Source: Choanephora cucurbitarum
Lineage: Eukaryota > Mucoromycota > Mucoromycetes > Mucorales > Choanephoraceae
Reading direction: 5' to 3'
Assembly (NCBI GenBank): GCA_025331435.1
Contig: JAIWNI010000017.1
Coordinates: 357,470 to 421,469 of the forward strand
DNA length: 64,000 nt
Shown here: positions 55,743 to 64,000 of the stretch, in pieces
Layout of the letters: each line of letters starts with the position of its first letter
How positions within the stretch are numbered: the stretch's first letter is position 1
The notes under the pieces: model-generated
What the model was told of the DNA's origin: nothing
Seen by the model: only the letters and a program-made list of their open reading frames with translations
The model's database searches: none
Made by a program: the position numbers and the translations under genes

Positions 55743-58194
55743 TTAAGGATTCCAATTAGGTTGCATTATGGGCTTTTGAGGTGTGTAAGATGGGTAGACA
55801 TTCATCATTGAATTGTTTTCTGGGGACGAATTGGACTGGTAATAGGGAGATATTTGTTGCTGAGGAGGTCGATTGACATGTGATGAATCAAAGATGATTT
55901 GACCAAACAAGGCTGAGTCATATAGAAATTCGCAACTATTGAAATCAGTTTGATTGCTAATGCCTTGCTGTTGTAATGCGACTGAGGTAGATAGTGGTGA
56001 TGAAGTAGTGTTAGTTTGAGGAATAGTAGGATTGAGATTTGAATTTCGAGAAGGTATATAGGAAGAAGAAGAAGAAGGGGAGGGGTACAGTTGCGAGGAA
56101 GAATGCTGAGGAGGATGGTAGGTATCTGGGCTTTGCGACACAGAAGAAGACTTTGAATGTCTAATTGACATACGGTTGGCTGCATCTTGATGCTCCTGTA
56201 CATCATATAATCGACTATGCGCGGATAACATGTCACGCGTTGTCAATGCCAGTCGCTCACTCATTGGCCAATATGGACTTAGTATCTAGATTTAGTGATT
56301 AGCTAAACGTTATGCTTACATAAATAAGTAGCCTGTTTACCTTTATGGAATCAAATAAGATAGCTAAACCCATGCTACTCTTGGTATAAGCATTAGGGTC
56401 TGAAGAAAAGGCGGAAGTCATCAAAACGGTTGAAAAGATGTAGGCACAGTATCCCATATAAGGTAATACATTGCACCCACATGTATCTTTTAGACATTGA
56501 AATACTTCTGTTGCTGTTTGAACTTGTTCTTGACAAGACCGAATGGAATGCTGAATGCGTTCATATATATCCTGCGTCAAATCGGCTGCACCCAAATCGC
56601 TATAGGCAAGACTACCACGATGTAAGGCTAACATACCTGTACAGTACATAGCATGACTACAAAGCCAAAAGTTCAAGTAATTCTGTGTTGCTTTTTCACG
56701 ATAGATCTGAACACGCTCCAACGAGAAATGATAAGACTCGGGTAAGCTATGTTTCCATGCCATCATGGACTGTTCAAGCTGACTAAATTCTCGAATTGGA
56801 GGCCAGGTGACTGCTGAGGTGGTATCCGTCTTAGCACGGCTCATGTATTTTGCAACTTCACCAAATCGTTCCAAGACACCAATGTAGTGTGGGATAATGT
56901 CCATCAGGGGATCACTATTATGCGGTAATGTATGCCGATCAACTGTGATGTTTTGAATGGGATCAAGCAACAGAAGGCTCTCAGCTCGAGTAGGATATGC
57001 TGCATCATAATCACCTAATTCAAACCCTTGAGGCCGATTGGTACTCGTGCTAGCAAATCTTTTTTTTCCTCTTATCAATAAGTACATAGTGTCAATTTCA
57101 TACACTTTACACTTTACTTGTCTATACAAAGGCAGCTCCAAAAGATACGCCTTCTCAATGCCATAGCTACATAATCAATTGAGCCGTCAGGTAAGGTAAT
57201 TGGCGATGCAAGCACAGATTCCTTATTTAATCCTAATTCTTGGCAAATACGAACAGCGATACCACCATAAGTCCATGCCCTTTCCGCAAAATTTAGTATA
57301 ACCTTTCTCTTCTTTGCGGTTCTATCTAATGACTTACTTCGAGCCTGATGCTCTACCATACTCTAAGCAAGACATGATACCCCAGAACTGTAAATTAGAA
57401 ATGGTAGGCTCTAAAAGAGAAGCATTGATGGATGAGGTAGCTTTGGTGGCAAATCTTTCGCCTGCCCAGTAAGGTGGGTCGGCCTTTATGTATGGATGAT
57501 CCGAGAATCGAGCTGAAATAGCCATAAGTGCCCATAAAAGGGGTTTGGAGACAGTGCCATCTTGAATAGACTGTCTCAAACGGCCACGATGAACCAATGG
57601 GAAGACTGAATTGACATACTGAAAAAATAGTTCGATAAGATGATTTAGAATATCAATAGGTGGAAGATCGTTTTCCTGTCGTTCTTTATCTGGTAGCTGA
57701 GAGGGTGAATGTGATGTTAAGCGCATCAATACTAACTAAAGAGATTAATGACTCTCTTTTCTCTTTGTCTCGGAATATAAGCCGAACCTTCTTTATCTAT
57801 TTTAGGTTTTGTATTTGGAGCAGCTGTACTTTCTTCTAGTACATGGGATGATGATGGCGAATGAATGGGCGGAGGAAGGTCTGCTCCTGTGCTGACGAGT
57901 TTTTGCTCTAACTGCGCTAGTCTCTCCTCTAACATTCTAACATAACCTTTATGTGGTCCTCGCTTTTTGTATTCTGTATAGTGACATTGCAAGTTGGCCT
58001 CTCGACAATGAAGACATTCGGGTTTAGCACCGTCACATTTGATCTGTGCTTATCTTGTTCAGTTTCTCATTGTTATTTTCTTTGCTATGCGTGTGTTTCG
58101 GGAAAAGTAGTGTAAAAATCAAACTTACTTTCTTCTTCCTACATAAAACGCATGCTTGAGTGATTCTACGCTTGATCTCTCGTTGCGGCTCCAT
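55743..58194 (-). CDS. Zn2Cys6 transcription factor with fungal_trans domain
   Basis: Six exons on the minus strand: 58129..58194, 57788..58043, 57338..57731, 57118..57279, 56341..57058, 55743..56285 (712 aa). The second intron uses a weak GTTCGG donor but closes the phase. The binuclear cluster is CVLCRKKKIKCDGAKPEC followed by LHCREANLQC, with all six cysteines, split by the first intron. A GPHKGYVRMLEERLAQLEQK linker and coiled coil follow for dimer formation. The middle homology (fungal_trans) region has LIELFFQYVNSVFPLVHRG, EYGRASGSKAWTYGGIAVR and ICQELGLN, then RRIFWSCLCIDK. The C-terminus is Ser/Pro/Gln-rich and probably an activation region. Target genes are unknown. No metabolic gene cluster adjoins it. 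Confidence 0.9.
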
Positions 58195-59831
58195 TCTTTT
58201 TTCTTTACAGAATACACAACAATGGCAAGAGGAAGAGAGAAACAACCTATTTTTTTTTTTCAAGAAAAAAGATTTTGTCGGAGTAGGATTCGGAACATGC
58301 TTCATTTTCAGACAACCATTGCATAGTGCTTCTGAAAATGACTGACAGCGTTAGTATATCAACGTTAAGAAGCAAATTGACAAAGAGAACACAAGCATCA
58401 ACATAATGTTATTTAGGCAAACCATTCAATTAAAATTTCTTGGTTAAGTATAGCTGTCGATCTTGACAGAAGAGGCGATTGGCTTACTGCAGGAATTTTT
58501 TATGTAAACAGCCAAAGTTTTTTATTCTATGGTGCCAATAGGGGTATTTATACAAAGTGTTGTATTCAAGATAATGTAATACCTATGGCTCTGAGTCAAA
58601 GAAGTCTAGACTGACAAGGGTGATTTAGCCCTTTTTTTTATTAGCCACAAAAAGAACAAGGAAATAGACTTGATAGGCTGGGCTGAACAAAAGGAATCAA
58701 GAAGAGAAAAGGAACGTCGTCTTTGCCTCTCCTCTCAAGAAGGCGGCCCTTTCTGTCATATACTTGTGAATATTGCATGATGCTAAGAGCCTGAGTTTTG
58801 ACTACTCCAAAGTTTCAATGGTGACAAAAAAAGCATTGGGATTCTTGTAAAGTCTAAACAGATAATCCTGCCCAACTTCTCTCTCTCTCCTTTTCTTTTG
58901 CGCTCTTCTTCTATTTGCATGCCATAAATACATACACAGGATAACATCAATGAATGGTATTCAGATAGAATGCAAGGAAACAGGCAAGTAACAATGGCAA
59001 CAACAATAATGCCGATGATTTCGCTAACAGTGTCGATAGCATTGACGACTAGTAACAATACTTACAGTATCAGCAATAGCCATTCGTATAGTTTATCTTC
59101 CTTTGTACGAACATGCTCTAGTATTATTTTATAATTACAGATCCCTTCTACATGCTTTTGTATCCTGTTACCCTTCTTGTTTTCTCTCATTTATTTGCTC
59201 ATTCATTTTTTTCTAGCACATCAGTCTGTTAACCCTTCACAGTAAAAAAAAAAGAACAAGTTGGCTACACAAGTCCATCTACATACAACAACAGCTTATT
59301 GCATCATGTACTTCTATTTCCCTGTAGCGCCTTGGATATGTATGTATTATATCTATATGTTTGCACTTGTTGAACTGTCCTACTTGACAGCAAGCATATA
59401 GACAAAAAGAAAAAAGAAGAGTGGGATGATAGAGTAGGCAAATGTTTCTTGAATAGTGAAGAAAAGATTGCCACTACTGGAATGTAGAGAAAGAGAAAGA
59501 ACAAAAACGGTAAAGACAAAGACAAACGCACGAATAAAGCAATATGAAACTAGACGTCAAAAAGACTCAAAGACAACAGGATATAGCACCATTTTCATCT
59601 CTGTCTACTTTCTATTGTATTTGGGGTTGGAATATCACAATGGTGTTTGTTTTCTGCATATTGTAGCCTAGAACTAGCCAATCTTTATTCTTCTCGAACA
59701 TGGAAGACTGGTCTGTAGATTGAGGTGGAAACATATACTCCTTTCTATAATGGCCTTTTTTTTAATCAAGAGTATCGAGTCACATATACGCAAGCATGTA
59801 TGTAAGCGATAAAAGAGAATGGTAGCTTGAC

Positions 59832-59848
59832 TGTGTGTGTGTGTGTGT
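59832..59848. repeat. (TG)n microsatellite
   Basis: Uninterrupted TG dinucleotide run of about 17 bp. Confidence 0.8.
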
Positions 59849-60436
59849 AAGAGACTTGAGAGGGAGAGAAAGCATACCGCCAATTCCTTTTTGTATGAGC
59901 TTTACTGTTTATTTGTACAACTACATTTCATTTACCATCAATCATCAACCTTACTATCCATTCTAGTGATCGTCAGTAACTGTTAGGATTTTAGACATGC
60001 CTACACAAAGAAGAAGAAACAAAGGAAGGGTACTTGATGCGAAAAGCGATGAGTTTCCATCTTTGCTTTCGAACTCTTTTGTGTGAGACAGTGGTATCGC
60101 CCACCCTTTTTTTTTTTTGGCTTCGTCTTGCTTGATTTTTTCGAAATAAGCAAATCAGATTGTAGAAAATGACAGTATTGACAACAATGATGAAAATGAA
60201 AACAAGAAGTTTATGTTCAATATGCAGCTATTTGCTCGACTGTCTAGAAGAGAGGACGCGTTTCATCGCTACTACCAGATAGCCTTTATCTTGCTGCAAT
60301 GTTCAAATATTCGCAGTATTGCTTCTGCGCATGAGAATCCATTTCAGAACAAGTAAACAAACAAACAAAAACCAACAAATAAACATATGGCATATTTTGC
60401 AATGTTATTCATTGTCATTTCTGGAAAAAAAGTGTT

Positions 60437-60512
60437 GCTTGTGTATGTGTGCTTGTGTATGTGTGCTTGTGTATGTGTGCTTGTGTATGTGTGCTTGTGT
60501 GTGCTTGTGTGT
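60437..60512. repeat. 14-bp minisatellite, GCTTGTGTATGTGT units
   Basis: Four perfect copies of the 14-mer (60437..60492), followed by two shortened GCTTGTGTGT copies. The Val/Cys-rich frames across it are products of the repeat and not proteins. Confidence 0.88.
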
Positions 60513-60540
60513 ATCTATATCTCGCTTCTACTCTTGCTTT

Positions 60541-60612
60541 TGCTTTCGTTTTTGCTTTCGTTTTTGCTTTCGTTTTTGCTTTCGTTTTTGCTTTCGTTTT
60601 TGCTTTCGTTTT
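60541..60612. repeat. 12-bp minisatellite, TGCT TTCG TTTT units
   Basis: Six perfect tandem copies of TGCTTTCGTTTT, with partial copies at both ends. It begins 13 bp past the stop codon of the orphan gene at 60625 on the minus strand, so it would be transcribed in that gene's 3' UTR as an A-rich repeat. Confidence 0.9.
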
Positions 60613-60624
60613 TGCTTCTACATT

Positions 60625-61366
60625 TTATGACTGAAGGGTACAATAAAGACATTTCTGACCATTATGTTCTATCCATTCACATTCTTTATGCTGAGACGTC
60701 TTTTGTTGATTCAGAAACAACATGCGCTCTTGTTCCAATCGATTGATCTCTACTTGACAGGCATGCTGTATCGCGCGCTCATCGTCATTGTCACTCACAC
60801 TCGAGCGCTGCATCTTACTTGATGGTTTGAACTTGAGATGCACACAGTAAGAGTGATGGTTATATTCAAACCAATAGAGTAGCGAGGAACAATTCAAATT
60901 GCTCAACATGACATGGCGTTCATCACGCAAGATACGAAACGACATTTCATGGACTTCGGTATAATCTGTTGACTGTTGGTATGGAGAAATGGAAAAAGAC
61001 GGTAAGGGCTCATGTGGATGCGAGTGTTCTATTGGCATAAGGTCAGTTTTCTCTTTGTTTTCTTTCTTTTTCTCTCTACCTCTCTCTTTCGCTGTTGCTC
61101 ATCACCATCATCCAATTTACACTACCTATATAAACTCCTGGTACAACTGATATCAAAAAGTCATCTTGTTGTGGATTAACAATCTCAAAGCATGTCTCGA
61201 TCTGATCTAAAGATGAAAAATGGTGATGATCTATCCATTCAGGGTCAAGCCCTAATGTTTGGGCGAGACTCAAATGAAGCTTGAACAGATTGGTAGAGGA
61301 ATTGGAGAGTATACGCTTTGTACAGTTGAATAAACTGGCATGGATGACACATGTCTGGCCTACCAT
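60625..61366 (-). CDS. Small orphan protein, 214 aa
   Basis: Two exons on the minus strand: 61126..61366 and 60625..61028, joined in phase 1 (GTAGTG donor, CAATAG acceptor). I recognise no family. The first exon has a compact folded look (LHLSLAQTLGLDPEWIDHHH, ETCFEIVNPQQDDFLISVVP). The second has a beta-rich portion (NLNCSSLLYWFEYNHHSYCV) and a coiled helix (ERAIQHACQVEINRLEQERM). It ends with a Cys/His-rich tail (HKECEWIEHNGQKCLYC) that could bind a metal. There is no signal peptide or membrane segment. Tandem repeats lie immediately on both sides of the gene. Confidence 0.6.
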
Positions 61367-61390
61367 TTTGAAAAGAGCGATTCAAATGAA

Positions 61391-61451
61391 GAGAAAGAGA
61401 AAGAGAAAGAGAAAGAGAAAGAGAAAGAGAAAGAGAAAGAGAAAGAGAAAG
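61391..61451. repeat. (GAGAAA)n hexanucleotide microsatellite
   Basis: About ten uninterrupted GAGAAA units. On the minus strand this is a (TTTCTC)n polypyrimidine tract 25-85 bp upstream of the orphan gene's start, where fungal promoters often carry CT-rich elements. Confidence 0.9.
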
Positions 61452-62468
61452 AAGAATGTACTATGTATAATCAGAATAGAAAAGGAGAGACTTTAATTTG
61501 TATATAAAAAGCAGGTCAAGCTGGATTTGGCTAAATGACGCTTGCCTTGATTTCATGTCTGTTACGAAGATCTTTTTTTTTTTTGCTTTTCTGTCTTTCT
61601 GCCTTTCTGTATCGCTTGTTTTTCTTTGCTTACTTGCTTGTTTGTTCGTTTGTACATTTGCTTTGTCAACAGTATCAAGCTATGCATGACATAGCGTGTA
61701 TTCATGCAACTGTCTATCGCTTCCTTGAGACTCGCTTGCTCGCCTTCAACCAAGCAGAGATTATATGCATTCCCAGTACTTCTTGATCTAATGACCCTAT
61801 GTCTTCAGTTGCGCATCCAATTTCCTTTCTTTTATCTCTTTTCCATTCTTGGCTTTTTAGTTCTTATATTCATAATTGCTTGCTTCAGGGAACAATTACT
61901 CTTACTTTCCCCTGCGTAACAAACACTTACTGACAACGCATTGGAAACAAAAATGCAGGAGACAATCGGGGTCCAATGTAAATTGACATGTTTACCATAT
62001 ACTGCATTCTCTCAAAAGAGGATAGCGTAACAGGAGTATTACTCGAGAACATGTAGCAGCGTAAGTAGATTAATTGTGTTTAAACACGGGAATGTATCTA
62101 CGAACTTCTATAACTGGGCAATCTTTGAACACACACTCTTCTTTCCTCCCAATTTAACTTGTGATTGGTTAAATAGAAGAAAGTGCTTGCCTTGAGTTAG
62201 TAAGCCATATTTAAATATACACAATCAGTAGCTGGTTAATGCAAGGAGTAGATGTCTTACCTTCTCAATAGCGAGCAGCACTTATTTAGATGATATTACA
62301 GATTATATATGGAAAAGGCTCGACTCGTTCATCGTGGTACTTTCAGCCATAAAAAAAAAGATTTGTCTCTCAATAAGATGAAAATCTACAGCAGAAAATC
62401 TATAGAAAGCGCAGGAAGGATTAAGGAGGTTAAAGGGCTGTATAAGACATGAACATAAATCAACGCAG
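61452..62468. other. Spacer before the LTR retroelement
   Basis: About 1 kb without a supported gene. Open frames at 61498..61689, 61535..61786 and 61704..61919 are Phe/Leu/Ser-rich translations of T-rich DNA. This part forms the left flank of the LTR element. Confidence 0.45.
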
Positions 62469-62620
62469 TGTGGTATTTACCACATCTGAATTGTAATTTA
62501 CAAACACCGATTATATTAAGAAGAGTTTTTTATCGTGTTTAACACTTTTTCTCTTCACCTAATAAAGGCCTACATTATTTCTCGTTCAGTTTATACTGCT
62601 ATCAATCGACAAATACCACA
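62469..62620 (+). repeat. Candidate 5' LTR, 152 bp, of a retroelement
   Basis: The block starts TGTGGTATTT and ends AAATACCACA, a perfect 10-bp terminal inverted repeat of the TG...CA kind seen in LTRs. It sits 15 bp before the gag start codon. The first 16 bases (TGTGGTATTTACCACA) also form a hairpin. The partner LTR would lie beyond the window, so the assignment rests on the ends and position only. Confidence 0.6.
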
Positions 62621-62635
62621 TTTTTTTGAACGAAG

Positions 62636-64000
62636 ATGAACAACAACAACAACAACCAAGCTCCCAACAACAACAACGCCCCCATGATGGAAGTAGATGA
62701 GCTCCAAGAAGCCCGTGAACTGTTGGCCATGATGCGCCAAAGAGCCTTGGACTTGCGCCGCGAACACCAAGCCAAGTTCAAGAACGGTGAACCTGCTGAC
62801 GACCTGCTTCAGCAGTACATGCTTGCTGCTCGCGACGTCGAAGACCTCCGCAGAACGTCTGCCATTATGTTTCCTGGTGTTGAAGATTTCCAGGAGAAAA
62901 AGCCAATTGAGGCTCAGCAGCTGAAAATCCAGGAGATGCCCAGATTGATGGGCCCCCACGAGAAACCCGAAGGCAAGTATGACGGCCTCTTTAGAAATGT
63001 AAAGCAATTTTTTGCGATATGCTCACAGTCAGGGAATTGACCTTGACGCCGCCCACGACAAGTGCTTGCCCTTGTTGTTGGGTAACAACTACCGCGTCCA
63101 TTATGAGAGACAGATGGTAAGTGCCACTGCCAACGGCAATAGAGTCGCTTGGGAAACAGTGAAGTCGTGGTTGATTGAGTACTGCGACACTCCCAAGCAA
63201 AGAGCTGAGAGTATTAGAGTGCTTTTTAAGCAGCAAGCCCGAGAGGGTGAAACTGCCACCGAGTATGGAACTCGTGTGAGAGAGCTGTTGGGGTCGATGG
63301 AATTGAGCACCATCAGCCCTGATGAGATAATTTTCAATGCCCTGTGCATGAACCTGTCCGCTACGTGGAACAATCAGATCATGCTTGCTCTGAGCCAACG
63401 CCATGGAGGTGTGAGAACGGCCAGCATCCATGAGATGATTGACGTGTTCAATGAGAACATTGTTGGGGAGGGTCGAGACCGCGGGAGAATTGAGGCTCCT
63501 AATGCTCGTTTGAGCCAAGGTCCAGACTCTGTACCACAGAGAAGAGGAACTGAGGCCTCTAGATGGGCAACCAGAAGAAGAAGAACCGCCTGTGATCGCT
63601 GCGGTGGTGACTACCAACCTGGCCACAATCGAGTGTGCCCTAGACCCAGCGCAGGTCAAACAAGAATGCGGGCCCAGAGAGCCGCAATCCGGGTTGAGCC
63701 ACCAGCTCAAGAACAAGAACCCGCCCTTGCTGAGAGCAGGGTTATGAACCCCATCGAGCAGATGGTGGAAGAGTTGGATGACCAACTCGACATTTCCGAT
63801 CTTGAAGACATGATCCAATGTAAGTCAAAAAGAGATGGAAAAAAGAAAAATATCATTGAGATAGAAGGAGAAGTTAACGTACCTATTTACGTAGAAGGAT
63901 TGCCAATTCTCGCTTTGGTGGACAGTGGCGCCAACTTTTCTTCTCTGAATAAAAAATTTTGTTTACAAAATAATATTTGTATAATTGAGCATACAGAGGC
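62636..64000 (+). CDS. Retroelement Gag-protease polyprotein, frameshifted, partial
   Basis: The frame opens at 62636 with an Asn-rich start and stays open to about 63010, where a run of six T residues (63008..63013) shifts the continuing frame by one base. From 63012 the second frame is open to the window end. The Gag part is helical and charged, with a matrix/capsid-like VAWETVKSWLIEYCDTPKQR followed by EGETATEYGTRVRELLGSM. A nucleocapsid-like finger CDRCGGDYQPGHNRVC (CX2CX7HX3C) is present. The protease active site LALVDSGANFSSLN follows. The shift may be a mutation, an assembly error in the homopolymer or a recoding site. I cannot tell which from one copy. Confidence 0.72.

Larger units (their letters stand above)
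58195..60624. other. Gene-poor, repeat-containing stretch, 2.4 kb
   Basis: It holds the promoter of the Zn2Cys6 gene at its left end and several simple repeats at its right end. Open frames at 58783..59058, 59304..59531, 59456..59671 and 60319..60746 are simple-sequence or AT-driven and lack any family signature. Confidence 0.45.
62469..64000 (+). mobile_element. LTR retrotransposon, 5' part (runs off the window)
   Basis: It combines the candidate LTR, a gag gene with a zinc-knuckle-like motif, and the beginning of pol with a retropepsin site. Base composition is clearly more GC-rich than the surrounding DNA, and coding is intact apart from one frameshift. This suggests a fairly recent insertion. 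The Gag-then-protease order is common to Ty3/gypsy and Ty1/copia types. Reverse transcriptase lies outside the window, so the class is not settled. Confidence 0.75.

Noticed and set aside
60437..60612. Regular repeats considered as a CRISPR array
   Set aside because: The units are directly abutting short tandem repeats without unique spacers, in a eukaryotic genome.
60319..60746. Open frames rich in Val/Cys and Phe/Ala across the minisatellites
   Set aside because: All three plus-strand frames stay open only because the repeat units lack stops. The real gene is on the minus strand.

Overview
ORGANISM. The window is nuclear DNA from a filamentous fungus, most likely an early-diverging lineage (Mucoromycota, order Mucorales). 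It is AT-rich. Nearly every gene is split by short introns of about 50-75 nt with GTAAGT-like donors, TACTAAT-like branch points and T-rich acceptors. The proteins are fungal: POM152, an eisosome Pil1/Lsp1 protein, a Zn2Cys6/fungal_trans regulator and an IRA/neurofibromin. An MT-A70 methyltransferase that resembles the MTA1 class of early-diverging fungi also fits. This placement is inferred from gene content, not from a marker search. LAYOUT. 0.4-9.8 kb: a bZIP-DUF3425 regulator, a Pil1/Lsp1 BAR protein, a 2.4 kb gene-poor stretch, then a 12-exon DENN-domain protein with a C1-like zinc finger. 9.8-14 kb: a gene-poor stretch, a PB1 plus C2H2 zinc-finger protein, and an Emi1/DUF3128 CX9C-type protein. 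14-19 kb: a transposon graveyard. It holds a Tc1 deletion derivative with near-perfect terminal inverted repeats, apparently inserted into an endonuclease relic, and a second Tc1 transposase relic interrupted by about 320 bp. 19-27.5 kb: an orphan His/Ser/Pro-rich gene with micro-exons, POM152, and a SANT/Myb + MT-A70 adenine methyltransferase. 28-30.6 kb: two LINE reverse-transcriptase relics facing each other. 31-47 kb: a compact housekeeping block with OMA1, an orphan 640-aa protein, CBP20, MDM35, a two-zinc-ribbon p27-like protein and a 17-exon IRA/neurofibromin RasGAP. 49-58 kb: mitochondrial GatB, a tandem-CBS protein, THG1 and a Zn2Cys6 regulator. 58-62 kb: a gene-poor stretch with several micro- and minisatellites bracketing a small orphan gene. 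62.5-64 kb: the 5' end of an LTR retroelement (short LTR, gag with a one-base frameshift, retropepsin) that runs off the window. HOW THE GENES FIT TOGETHER. These are ordinary eukaryotic loci, not operons. OMA1, MDM35, Emi1-like and GatB serve mitochondria. CBP20, THG1 and the MT-A70 protein act on nucleic acids. IRA and the CBS protein belong to nutrient signalling. Several neighbours are convergent and very close (THG1 and the Zn2Cys6 gene have 18 bp between stop codons). All exon structures were worked out by hand from splice consensus, phase and family conservation. Where introns are given, phases close in every case.
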